From: Lunularia cruciata
Taxonomy: Eukaryota > Streptophyta > Marchantiopsida > Lunulariales > Lunulariaceae
Assembly (NCBI GenBank): GCA_948567375.1
Contig: OX419759.1
Coordinates: 49,256,593-49,320,592 of the forward strand
DNA: 64,000 bases
Reading direction: 5' to 3'
Of the stretch, positions 44,263-55,050 are shown in pieces. The notes below the pieces were generated by a model. The model searched no databases. It had not been told where the DNA came from and saw only the letters and a program-made list of their open reading frames with translations. A program made the position numbers and the translations under genes. Each line of letters opens with the position of its first letter. Within the stretch, counting starts at the first letter, position 1.

Positions 44263-45332
44263 TCCGAAGTGGTTTCCACCTCCTCCTCTTCAATGTGCCT
44301 CTCCATGTTGTTCAAAGATCGCCTGTACGAAAGCCGAGGGCCTCTAGGGAAACGAGTGCGACAATTGGTAGATATGTGCCCAATATGGCTACAATTGTAA
44401 CAACGGCGTTGTTCTCCTCGAGTCCCTTCTCCTCGTGGGACTCCATCTCTTTGTTCTTCTACCCATCCCCGCTCTCCTTGAAGCGGCCGTGCTCCTCGAT
44501 CCCGGAATCAAAGGTTGCCCAATTCCATTGGTACTGGTCCACCCATGTGTGGCATTTCTACCCGATAATGTTGAGGTGGAACTACTCCTTCACCTCCACC
44601 TAATGCTCCGGCTATTCTCTGTGCACAAGCAATAGCTTCAAATACCGTGCGAGGGTTTTGCACCATGACTTCTTGGCGAATCCGCTCTTTCAACCCTCGT
44701 TTGAAATTTTCGAGAGCCTCTGCTGGACTCATGTCGGTAATTGCGACTTGTAGATCCAGAAATGCCTCCACATACTCTTGTATGCTATTCTTCTGTCTCA
44801 ATCCCCATAGTCGGGTTTGAGCCATCTGCACAGAATCCACCGATTGGAAATTCTTGAGCAGTCCTTCTTGCATTGCTGTCCATGTGACCTCCCTTCTCTC
44901 TGCCAGCATGGATCGTTCCCAAGCATCATACCATGTGAGGGCTTTATCGGTCAAGTACCCACATGCAAACGCGCATGCAGCATGCTCTGTGATCTCTGTT
45001 GAGAACAATCAAAAATATTGATTCATTCTCGAGATCCAATTCTCCACTACTCCCATCGTACGTTGCCCCTTGTAAGGCTCGATGTTGTAGGTCTACTTCA
45101 TCCGGAGTAGCAATGTGGCTTCATTGTTGATAGAGTTCGTAGGCACGGGTGCCTCTCCAAGTAGTTCAGTCGTAGGTACTGGGTTTTGAGACGGCTCTTC
45201 TTCTTGCATGGCTTGATCTTTCCTGAGGATCTGCACTTGACTTTGCAATGTCTCCATGGTCATCTTAATCTCTCAAAATTCATTCAACATCCCTTGCATT
45301 CCTTGCACTAGCTCTTGCAACTGCGGATCCAT
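44263..45332 (-). pseudogene. A2 gag
   Basis: Starts at the ATG rc of 45,330-45,332 (MDPQLQ...LNEF followed by the same TGA as A1) and, like A1, may really start at the downstream MTMETLQ. The capsid domain is open at 45,008-44,508 (KALTWYDAWERSMLAERREV, then ALENFKRGLKERIRQEVMVQ). The CCHC knuckle CYNCSHIGHISTNC is at 44,402-44,361. A stop near 45,010 replaces an Arg codon that A1 keeps (CGA to TGA). Confidence 0.82.
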
Positions 45333-45365
45333 GGTTCCTGCAACACCCAATTGCTAACGTCTACT

Positions 45366-45569
45366 TCAATACAGAGTCACTATAATCACTCTGGAAGGCG
45401 CACAAACTATCGGAACTACCATTGGGACCTCAAAAGCTATCACTCGTTGATAATACTCCTCACCAAAATTCCTAACCACAAAATCTCTAAACATCAATTT
45501 TGGCCTCACTACATAACGGATTTCTACTTGAGTGTTGAAAGGGAGAAGATTTGGGACATTCATATCCAT
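45366..45569 (-). CDS. A2 leader ORF 2 (67 aa)
   Basis: Same start, stop and length as A1 leader ORF 2: MDMNVPNLLPFNTQVEIRYV at the start and IIVTLY at the end. Differences from A1 are few and conservative or transition-derived. Function unknown. Confidence 0.5.
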   Translation of the reverse strand: MDMNVPNLLPFNTQVEIRYVVRPKLMFRDFVVRNFGEEYYQRVIAFEVPMVVPIVCAPSRVIIVTLY

Positions 45570-45573
45570 ATTA

Positions 45574-45795
45574 TCATAATAGAATGTAGATCGTCAAATC
45601 CCACTCTCTATCATATATCACCACAGGTAGAATCATTGGGTTTGGTGAGTTCATCACTCTGTCCATGAATTCCGCACCAAAGTGATAAACTAGCGATACT
45701 CTCATCTGCTCACGCTGGATGTACATAACCTTGATGTGGAATGGGTTTGCGAATGGAAAGCTAGGTGCGGGAAATTGTCCCCCCGGTGCATCCAT
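45574..45795 (-). CDS. A2 leader ORF 1 (73 aa)
   Basis: Same start, stop and length as A1 leader ORF 1: MDAPGGQFPAPSFPFANPFH at the start and TIYILL at the end. It lies about 130 bp after the primer-binding site. Function unknown. Confidence 0.5.
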   Translation of the reverse strand: MDAPGGQFPAPSFPFANPFHIKVMYIQREQMRVSLVYHFGAEFMDRVMNSPNPMILPVVIYDREWDLTIYILL

Positions 45796-45922
45796 CCCAT
45801 CCGCTCTCCAAAGTCCTTCCTAAGTCTAGCGATTACTCTATGTTCTCCACCTCAAATTACTCAATTTCAGTAGTTCGTGCTATTCCAAGAGGGGTGATCC
45901 ACTCTCTTGGACTAAAACACTC

Positions 45923-45934
45923 GCTCTGATACCA
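45923..45934 (-). other. A2 primer-binding site (tRNA-iMet)
   Basis: The minus strand reads TGGTATCAGAGC, one base after the 5' LTR end, matching the initiator tRNA-Met complement exactly. Confidence 0.9.
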
Positions 45935-45935
45935 T

Positions 45936-46676
45936 TGTAATACTCCGAGGACAAGAGAAGAGAGAAAACACAGATTGCACAATCAAACATCCGATGCCCC
46001 AAGGGAGCACCTTCTCTTTATTATATAGACAAAGAGGATCTCCTCCAAGGAAGCTCCACCATAGGATTAGGGACACAGATAGGTGACATGTCAGCAAGCT
46101 CCACCCTTGGATTACTTACTTGGATGGGTGACCTGTCTGGTCTAGGTCCTATCTGGTTGGTCAAACGAGCTTTGATTGGAGGGAATCTTTTAGGGAATCT
46201 TCCTGTAGGAATCTCAGAATCACATGAGTAAGGTACCATTGGAAAACTCTCGACAAGACAAACAAGGGGGGAGGGAAGGCCAGCCTTTCCTCTGTTGGGG
46301 GGGGGGGATCGGCACAATTTCAAGGCCTAATTCATCCGTTTAGGCCTCCAAAATTGCCTTCAAAGATTTCAGGCATATTTTGGTTCCTACTCTATTAGTA
46401 GAAGTCCCCTTTTGGTGATACCTCTTTCTGATCTGTTTAGTCCATCATGTGAAACATCCTTCCAGATGTTACCAAACCAATTCTCACCTTTAAATCATAT
46501 GTCTAGCTATTGGTTCTAAGGTTCTCAAGTCTATTTCGGTTTCTGCCCTATTAGTAGAAGTACTCTTTTGGTGATACTTCTATCTGATCTATTTTGACCA
46601 TCATGTATAATATCATTCTAGATGTTACCAAACCAAATTTCATATCTAGATCATATGGCTAACCCTTGGTATTACA
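45936..46676 (-). repeat. A2 5' LTR (741 bp)
   Basis: Nearly identical to the 3' LTR at 40,551-41,297, again with a G run (46,298-46,308) and the duplicated palindrome module. The TATA box is on the minus strand near 46,020. Confidence 0.92.
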
Positions 46677-47008
46677 CCTCCAAAATTGCCTTCAAAGATT
46701 TCAAGCATATTTCAGTTCCTACTCTATTTGTAGAAGTCCCCTTTTGGTGATACCTCTTTCTGATCTGTTTAGTACATCATGTGTAACATCCTTCTAGATG
46801 TTACCAAACCAATTCTCACCTTTAAATCATATGTCTAGCTATTGGTTCTAAGGTTCTCAAGTCTATTTTGGTTTCTGCCCTATTAGTAGAAGTACTCTTT
46901 TGGTGATACTTCTATATTATCTATTTTGACCATCATGTATGACATTATACTAGATGTTACCAAACCAAATTTCACATCTAGATCATATGGCTAGCTCTTG
47001 GTATTACA
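46677..47008 (-). repeat. Outer half of an A LTR, inverted
   Basis: Starts exactly at CCTCCAAAATTGCC, an internal point of the A LTR, and runs to its terminal GGTATTACA. It therefore holds only the U3 half, on the minus strand, directly abutting the A2 5' LTR. Confidence 0.85.
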
Positions 47009-47316
47009 CCCCCCTCTAAGGAAAAATATTATCTTCTCTCTCTAATTTCTTTCATCAAGAGCTTTCCAATAGCACCTTACCCATGTTGTTATGAGCTTCC
47101 TATAGGAATATTCCCCAAATATTCTCTCTAATAAAATTGTTTGACCAACCATATAGAACAAAGATTGACATGTCACCAATCCATGTATTTGATCCAAGGG
47201 TAGAGCTCACTTTGAGGGTATCTCCTTTGCTATATAATAAAGATAAGGTGCTCTTTTGAGACATCAAGGTATTGAGGGATGAAGCCTTGAGTTTCTCTTG
47301 TCATTGAAACATTACA
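47009..47316 (+). repeat. Inner half of a diverged A-like LTR, plus
   Basis: Matches the second half of the A LTR in plus orientation: GAGCTTTCCAATAGCACCTT, TTTGACCAACCATATAGA, GACATGTCACC, CTATATAATAAAGATAAGG and the end CATTACA. It lacks exactly the part supplied, inverted, by 46,677-47,008. Much more diverged than the other A LTRs. Confidence 0.7.
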
Positions 47317-47869
47317 CATCACAACATGCACTCTCACGGTTTGCTGGTCATCACTTCTTGCCTCACTAGAGAAAATTATAGGTAGTTGGGTTGGTCATCA
47401 CTCCAACCTCACTACTAATGTCATTGGGAAAATAATCTATATGTTACATAAGTGCTATTTAGTATGATAGGTAAACCAATCGAAATTTATGTAGATTTAG
47501 TTAAAATGCTAGTTGCAAGTAGTAACTTTTGGATTCCATAGGGAACTTTAGTATTTGCAAAATTAGGTTTATTACTTTGCATGTTGAGATTATCTATGGT
47601 ACCATATTTAGGAATCCAACAATGCTACCAAGGTGGATGGAGGGGTTTATGCTTTGTCTAGAATTCTCTCATGAGTAGAATATGAGTCGGATAGGTGTAC
47701 AATGAGCAGATAATTAGTTTTTCATTATCAATCATGGGGACTTCATGTTGGAGGCCTCTATAGAGAGGCTGATCTAGAATACCCAACAGTCAAAATGACA
47801 TGGATTGAGTGAAGGCACATGGGAATGCTATGAATCTTGGGGCTGAGAGGACAAGAAGGAAAGGGTGCA
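47317..47869. other. Spacer with the G-type start
   Basis: At 47,419 the sequence TGTCATTGGGAAAATAATCT matches the start of G1 at 33,023. No gene or known repeat protein is seen. It leads into the GA-rich array. Confidence 0.4.
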
Positions 47870-48700
47870 CATGGTGCAAAGGGAAAGGAAGAAGGGTTGT
47901 TGAGGTTTTGAAGGAAAGGAAAGGAGAAGAATTGAAGACATGAAGGGTGTTGTTGAGGTTTCAAAGGAAGTGAAAGGAGAAGAATTGAAGACATGAAGGT
48001 TTGTTGAGGTTACAAAGGAAGGGAAAGGAGAAGAATCAAAGATAGGAAGTGTGATAGAGAGAGATTGAAGGAAGAAACAAGAAAGAAGAGAATAATTAAA
48101 GACAAGAAAGGAAAGGAGAAGAATTGAAGACAGGAAGGGTTTATCAAGGATTGAAGGAAGAAACAAGAAAGGAGAAGAATTGAAGACATGAAGGGTTTAT
48201 GAGGGATCGAAGGAAGAAATAGGAAAGGAGAAGAATTGAAGATAAGAAGGGTTTATGAGGGATCGAAGGACAAAACAGGAAAGAAAAGGAAAGAATAATC
48301 AAAGATAGGAAGTGTGACCGAGAGAGATTGAAGGAAGAAACAAGAAAGGAGAGAATAATCAAAGATAAGAAAGGAAAGGAGAAGAATTGAAGATAGGAAG
48401 TGTGACAAAGAGGGATTAGAGGAAGAAACAAGAAAGGAAAAGAATTGAAGATAGGAAGTGTGATAGAGAGGGATTGAAGGAAGAAACAAGAAAGGAAAAG
48501 AATTGAAGATAGGAAGTGTGATAGAGAGGGATTGAAGGAAGAAACAAGAAAGGAGAAGAATTGAAGATAGGAAGGGTTTATGAAGGATTGAAGGAAGAAA
48601 CAAGAAAGGAGAAGAATTGAAGATAGGAAGGGTTTATGAAGGATTGAAGGAAGAAACAAGAAAGGAGAGAATAATTGAAGAAAGGAAGAAGGAAAATAGA
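47870..48700. repeat. GA-rich minisatellite, about 56-bp unit
   Basis: Units of about 56 bp built from GAAGGAAGAAACAAGAAAGG, AGAAGAATTGAAGATAGGAA and either GGGTTTATGA or TGTGATAGAG. About 13 variable copies, regular at 48,420-48,680 and shorter or scrambled at the left. Almost all purine on the plus strand. The Ser/Phe/Leu-rich frames on the minus strand are a by-product. Confidence 0.85.
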
Positions 48701-49592
48701 GAGAAGGAATCAAAGGAGGGCTAGGACAAGAATCAAGGAAAGGTAGATAGCTTTGGGATAGGAATCAAAGGAAGGCAAAGAGAGGGAACGATAGGTAGGA
48801 AAGTAGGGGAAAGGATAGAAAGCAGAGAAGAATGGGGAAAAAGGAAACTAGTGACAAGAAGGTTTGAAGGAATCAAATAGGAAGTGGGAAAAAGATGGGT
48901 CATCTCAAAAAAATAGTAGGAGGTGGAAAAGATAGGACAGAGGTCAAAGACCATCAATAGAAGAAAAAGACAAGAGAGAGAGTTCAAAGAACATCGACAA
49001 GATGTAGGATCAAGCTGAAGAATTTCCTATCATGTAAGGAAGGTTGGAGGGATGAATGGTGATTGAACTTCCTGTCAAATCCAGGTGCTCTTAGGACTAT
49101 TTTCTACAAGACAATTCTTTTTGTCTGGCTCATGATCACAATTGAATCTACTCTGAGGCTCACTGTTGAGAGTTATCCTATACTATTTTTGGGCAGATTA
49201 GGTGGCAAATGTATATTCATCATGAAAGGATTTGGATGTGGGGAATATATATAGAAATTGTGGTGAAGGAAGACATCTGTGAAAAATGAAATACTTGACA
49301 TTGCAATAAAAGATGTTAGTTGTGTGTGATAAGAGATTAAATAGAAGTGGATAATTGTTGTTGCTCAATTGACTATTTGCTTTACAGACCTTGATCAAAT
49401 TGAGGGTTTGAGTGCTAGTTTGATAATTCTTGGAGTTATTGGGAAAAACAATATCAGATCAATTGTTGGATAAAAATACCTAAAGAAGCCATTGTTAAAG
49501 TTATGCAATAACTGTAAGAAATTGGAGCACGTTGCATTAGTTGTTGCAGCCAAGAAGAAATAAAGGAAACTCAGCAATAGGTTCTTCATATA
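48701..49592. other. GA-rich tail and unassigned sequence
   Basis: Purine-rich to about 49,010, then ordinary sequence with short frames only (63-66 codons). No protein or RNA gene is recognised. Confidence 0.35.
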
Positions 49593-49700
49593 GGTTTGGT
49601 AGTCATTGAAAGTTCACAGTCCCATCTATTAGATTTTATTTGTACAGGTTTGGTAGTCATTGAAAGTTCACATTCCTATCTATCTATTAGAATTTATGCA
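49593..49700. repeat. 54-bp direct duplication
   Basis: GGTTTGGTAGTCATTGAAAG begins at 49,593 and again at 49,647, each followed by TTCACA and a TCTATTAGA-type stretch. Confidence 0.75.
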
Positions 49701-49800
49701 TGCCACTCGTGCCATTGCAAATTGTAAAGTCTAGGTGTGAGCAGTTAGGTACTTAGTGCATTCTCAAGACCATTCTCTTAGTGTCATGGGGAATACATCA

Positions 49801-51299
49801 CACTAAGAGCACACAAGAGCACCAATGCTCTAAAGTAAAGTCACCTCACACATGGTGCACAAATAGGAAGCAAAGAATGGAGAGGTCGCACAAGATGTCT
49901 AAAAAGAACCTTCCATCTCATAAATCAACACCAAACTGATTCTACCATCATTTTTCATCTGATATAATAGGAGTATCTACCAATTCCTAAGCTACCAAGA
50001 TCACCAAGGATGGGATCAAATTGTCTCTCCTAGCCAAAGTTACATGTGTATAAGTATTAGTCAACCAATCACTAAGACAAGTGAAGGTGGACAAGTTAGC
50101 AAGGACACCAATCTAGGAACCATAGATCTAGGGTTCAAACCCTACTACAAGAGTTCAAATCCTATAACTACTCTGCTCACCCATCTACAGATGGCTAGGC
50201 AGATTTTGGCAAATGATGACAAAAAACTCATCAAAATTGGCTAGCCTCACACCAAAAAGTTGGCTTGCTGGCCCTTATGGGCCTTTGTAGCCCACAACCT
50301 TATGTCTTGAAGCCTTGAGATACCAAAATTCAACCAAATGAGGCCTTTCTTCTTGTTACTTTTGAACCCTCTCCAAATCTTGCCAACCTTCACCAACTCA
50401 AGCATTAGCTAGGGCAATTCGGGTAACTTCCAACTTTGGACAATCTTGTTCAACTTGACATGCAAGTCTGGATAACCTCTACCAATCTAAGACACCTCTT
50501 CTATAGTTGGTTGACTGTAAGATCTTTTGCTAACTATCAACTTAGGGCAAATTGAGAAGATGAGATCTCCAAATCCCTAGTTCAAGGAGATAGGTTCCCA
50601 AATTTGCCGCTAATTTTGCTTCTCAAGTCTAATTAGCAACACCACTACCTCTAATTTCACTCTCTTACCCTCAAATTATCCACTAACTCAAAATTAACCT
50701 CAATTTGAGAAATTTGTGCAATGCTTTTGCACACCGTCTGCCTCACTACCAAATCTACATCAACTTGAATAGAGCTTTTGCACATGATCACCCATAGAGG
50801 AATCTAGGACCATAATCAAATGTACCAATAATCCACTAGGCGTGGAGATACCACTAACACTCTCAATTTCTACACATCAATTTCCTCTTGACTTTGTTTT
50901 CTTTGATGTAACTAGTTTATTCTTCCACTCAAATCACACTCAAATCAGATTTGTACTCAATTCTTCACTCAACAATCTACAAAAAATCATGCACTAAGTA
51001 CAATCAAGCAATACCCACTCTAGCTAAGAGACTCAAAGTGATGCTTGTTGGCCTCTATCCACCATAGCTAGGAGCTCAAAGGCTCAACATTAGAGAAGTG
51101 AACTCTTTGGAGTTGCACTAGGTGCAAATGTTGCAAATGGTGCAAATGATAGTGGATCCCACCATGTGATCAATAGCTCTAACATGAAATGTGGCCACCA
51201 TCAACTATTCCATGAGCAACTACCAAAATAACTATGATTGCTAACACTACCACTCTTGCATTCTAGCAAACTAGCTTTGGTGCTACAAATATTGTGACA
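49801..51299 (-). repeat. F-family LTR, minus orientation
   Basis: Reverse complement of the F LTR at 12,158-13,385, with about 270 bp more. The outer end is TTGGTGCTACAAATATTGTG then ACA at 51,299. The inner end is near CACTAAGAGCACACAAGAGC. No F internal region adjoins it recognisably, so it is a solo or truncated LTR. Confidence 0.6.
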
Positions 51300-52263
51300 C
51301 TTTGATTGACATAGCATATATTTTTCCCTAACTAATAGAGGACACTATACTAGCTGATTTCCTTAAGGAAGATCACATAACTTTTGTCACATCAATTCTT
51401 GATCCATTTATTATAGTTTTGCTTCCTAGCTCTATTGATCCATCACCTCTATAGGATCATATCCTTCCACTTGTTCCCTTAGCACGTCCATACATTTTGC
51501 CTCATCAATAGCCCACATAGTCTTATTTGGATTGTCCATATGTTTGCCTTAACACAAGATAGTAGGAGATGTAGATGCTTTTGGATGAGAGCCATGCCAT
51601 TTCTCTTCCTACCAAACCTCTATACACTCCAATCTTATATAGTGTGACCTCACCAAACTCTTACTTATGGATATAATCTCTTAGTTTGGCATAAGAGAAT
51701 TTTCTTAATTTTTATGCATCCCCATAGGCTAGAATGAGTAAGGTCCAATGTAAGGAGAGACTTAATGAGATCCAAGAAGAAACATCTTTAACTTGGCAAA
51801 CTACTAAGATATCTCATACTAGTAAGAAGAGTATGGAGCCCACTAGGTATCATAGAGACATAAGGTTCTTGTATTCACATGCATAATCTAGGTAAGCAAG
51901 GAAGAAATGCTTGAATATAATAAGAGGATATATTTATGAGTAAGACTCTAAATAGATAAGCTTGGAGTGTAGAGAGAAAAGTCATAATAAGATTGTAGAA
52001 GGTGCATAAGATTGCATCTAAGATTGGTAGGTTTTTACAAGAGGATTGGTGCGCCATATAAGATGAGTATGCCATATAGGCCTAAGCTACAACCAGGAGT
52101 ATCAAGGAGTGTCCTTAATGCCAAACTCTATCTTTAGAGCATCATCATCTTTGTCATTCCTTGATGTTAGGCCAAGTAAGTGAGTAAACTTGCATCCAAA
52201 ACACTATCAACATCTAGAGTAGTCATTCTCTATTTATAATTATTTCATTTATAGAGTTTGTCT
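51300..52263. other. Unassigned sequence, possible decayed ORF
   Basis: From about 51,340 one plus frame reads LADFLKEDHITFVTSILDPF-like pieces with Gln-type stops, which hints at an old coding region, but I recognise no domain. No LTR ends are visible. Confidence 0.25.
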
Positions 52264-52955
52264 TGTGAGCCGGCCTGTCTCTCACTCTAGATGAACCTCT
52301 GATGGCTGTTATGGTAGCGCACCATGGACTAATAAGGCAAGGAATTACAATTGCATCATACTCCTCCAAGACTAACACTCCAAGAATCAAGACGTTGCTC
52401 ACTAGAGAACTCAATGAGAGAGAGATAGTTGCAAATCAAAGGATGATGAGTACCTCCTCACCCCTTGTTTATATACTTATGAAATAGTTATGCACCAAAG
52501 TTACTATTTATTGTAGTAACTCAAGTTACTAGGCTAAAAGTCAAGTAAAGTCAAAAAATATAAAGGAATATCTATCCACATGGGCATACTCCCCTAAGCA
52601 TGTGATCTTATCTTGACCCAACCATTAAGTCAAGGATTCCTTCACATTGGTATCCTTGGACTATAGAAGAAACCAAAACAAAAAAGGTTTGTGGGTTCAA
52701 GACTTTGTGGGTTCATTCTTTCCTCAAAGCCAAACACCTAGGAACAATACCAAATCAATACATTAGAATCCAAAATAGTGGTGCTCATCTTTTCCACTTC
52801 TTCCAAAGTAAGGCCACTTCTATTTTAGCTATGACTAACTTTAGCTAATCATGACTAATGTAGAAGCATACTTATCTCTATATAAATAACATCTCTCAAA
52901 TATTTATAATATCAAACTAAATATCACAATAACACATACATGCATAGGTGTTACA
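52264..52955 (-). repeat. Solo B LTR
   Basis: 692 bp from TGTGAGCCGG to GGTGTTACA, very similar to 37,026-37,714. No polypurine tract or leader adjoins it. Flanking five bases (TGTCT and ATCTC) do not match. Confidence 0.85.
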
Positions 52956-53600
52956 ATCTCCAATTACCTACTACTTATGATCTTCTTTTCTCTATGATTA
53001 TCATCTCAATTAGGAGCTATAGCTTATAGAGTCCTTCTTTGCTCATGCATTACTCCATTTTCTATGTTTCTTGCCATTGAAATTGGTTTTTGAGCATCTA
53101 TGCAATTATCTTTTACCAAGTATACCAGATTTTGGTTTCTCCTTTCTCTTTACCTTTTCTCAACACATTGCCTTTGGTCCAATGCGACCTAGAATTGCAT
53201 TCTTTTGGTGCTTTTTGTCTTCTTACTTTTGCATTTGATATTCAATGTTTGTCTCATTGCTATTGGGGATATTTTCCTACATTGGTCTCATATTTATTTT
53301 ATAGCTTCAACACTCCTTTTCATCTTCTTTGTCTCCATTTCCATATACCTTGATTATTCTTGGAGGTTGAAAGATGGTTATTATTAGCATTTGAGCTTCT
53401 TTGACGTGCGTCTTGATTGGATGGTTGTGCATGTCAATTCTCAAATGCATTTAGCATAATTTCTCATTTGTTATTCTGTATTCTTTGCTCAATAGAGGAT
53501 TAGATTCCTCCTTGATCCCATTTGCACATAATTTTTGTAGCATGGAGACATTTTTGTGTCTATAGCTACCATACTACCATAGAGATTTTATATAGTTAGC
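52956..53600. other. Spacer, no gene recognised
   Basis: T-rich sequence with hydrophobic chance frames (87 codons at 53,090-53,353), no motif and no homologous block elsewhere in the window. Confidence 0.3.
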
Positions 53601-53604
53601 ATAT

Positions 53605-53900
53605 GCCAAGAGCTCATGCCAAGAAGATCCCTTAGGTGGGCCTCTATTTACAAATAGGAGCTGACATTTCCATGATGCTCCTACCCTTACCTCAAATGAT
53701 ATTCACATATTAGGCTATTTGGAGGATGTAGTTAGAGCTTTGTATGGTCTTACACTTTGCTTACAGACCTTTGGTTTACAAGTACAAACTTGAAAATGCA
53801 AGGTTTAAACTCATAAGCAATCCCCACTCTCTTGGACTTCCGACCAAAGTTCTAGATTCTCATAGGAGATTTGAGGATTTTGTGCTCTCTATTGGGAGGG
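53605..53900 (+). pseudogene. Decayed reverse-transcriptase-like fragment
   Basis: The plus frame reads SCQEDPLGGPLFTNRS, then ILGYLEDVVRALYGLTLCLQ and FGLQVQT-KCKV with stops between. GDPLGGPLF followed by an aspartate pair region and a KC motif is the arrangement of non-LTR-like reverse transcriptases. The catalytic Asp-Asp itself is not intact here (Glu-Asp in YLED). Assignment by eye only. Confidence 0.3.
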
Positions 53901-54064
53901 AATGATTTATGTAACCTCTTCATGTTAGACACCTTGATCTAGGCTACAACTCATGCTTATTTATTTGTTTTTTTACTCACATTTACAAAAAGTCTACTCC
54001 ATATTGACTAGATGCTATGTCTTTAGAGTTTGATGTGTACTTATCGACCCACAGATATACTTTT

Positions 54065-54112
<48 letters not shown>

Positions 54113-55050
54113 CTCTATCATATATGTACATTTTGATACTACCATGTGTTAATTTTTCTCTATTTTGTTAGGGCTATGTATGCTCTTACATATCAATATG
54201 TGTTGTAGGCTATAGATAGCTTTTTCTATAACTACAAAAGGATATGATCTCACATTTAAGAAAGCTATTACACTAGCAACCTTTTAGAAGCGTGTGTTCT
54301 AATGCTCACTCTACTAGCACATAAGTTCTTACACCATGATTGTTAAATTATCCTAACACAATTAATGATATTAGATTCAATGATTTATTTTTTCTAATCA
54401 TATCTTCATTGTGCTTGGATCTATTCTTTTTCCCAGTTTGCATGACACTTACTACTTTCATAGACTTTTTATATCTGAACTCTAGTTAGATTCTGATGGA
54501 TCTTAGTAAGCTTATGCACACTCACACTCCAAGAAACATTTTTATTGATACTCTTTTACCAAATAGAGCTAGGATTCTATATTTTAGAGAGAAAATCTCT
54601 AGAACTTAGCCCCATGTTTTCCCTTTGATTGAGTATTTGTGTTCCACATTCAAAGAGTTTAAAATATAATCACATATGAGTAGCTAATGTGATCATATTT
54701 TAGATAGAGATCGATAATCACTTTTTAACGCTCTCAAGCGTATGGTTTTCACAAATAAAGAATGGTAGTAGAGGTCACATCTAGTCTAGACCTCTCCCTC
54801 TCCATCTACCAAACATCCCATTAGGATCCATATCACGTAATTCAACAATATATTACTTTAAAAAATTTTCCCTTTGCTTTTAAAGATGTAATTATACATG
54901 GAGTTTTTTGCCTTCCTTTGGTCTTATACTTGCTCTTCCCTGTTGCACTTTTTAGTTTCTTGTATTTCTTTTCTTTATTCTTCGAAGTATCCTACTTGAG
55001 TTGGTTTTAACTTGTACTTCAGCCAAAAGGAGTTCAGTCTAACCCAAACT
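53901..55050. other. AT-rich right margin of the island
   Basis: No gene. Contains the (AT)n tract and low-complexity sequence. Composition changes to the ordinary flank around 55,050. Confidence 0.35.
54068..54109. repeat. (AT)n microsatellite
   Basis: About 20 uninterrupted AT units. Confidence 0.95.

Larger units (their letters stand above)
40551..46676 (-). mobile_element. A2: chromovirus with RT core deleted
   Basis: Minus-strand A copy with both LTRs (45,936-46,676 as 5', 40,551-41,297 as 3'), an intact primer-binding site (45,934-45,923), both leader ORFs, gag, protease, RNase H, integrase and chromodomain. About 500 bp between the RT N-terminus (LSPHES) and MYAKISKCEFGKSEV is missing, which removes the catalytic Asp-Asp. 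Flanking pentamers CTACC and CCTCC do not match, and the two flanks come from different elements. Confidence 0.92.

Noticed and set aside
48144..48713. 189-codon Ser/Phe/Leu-rich minus-strand frame
   Set aside because: A by-product of the GA-rich 56-bp array read on its pyrimidine strand.
52264..52955. Intact element starting at the B LTR
   Set aside because: No leader, polypurine tract or B internal sequence adjoins it and the flanking pentamers differ.
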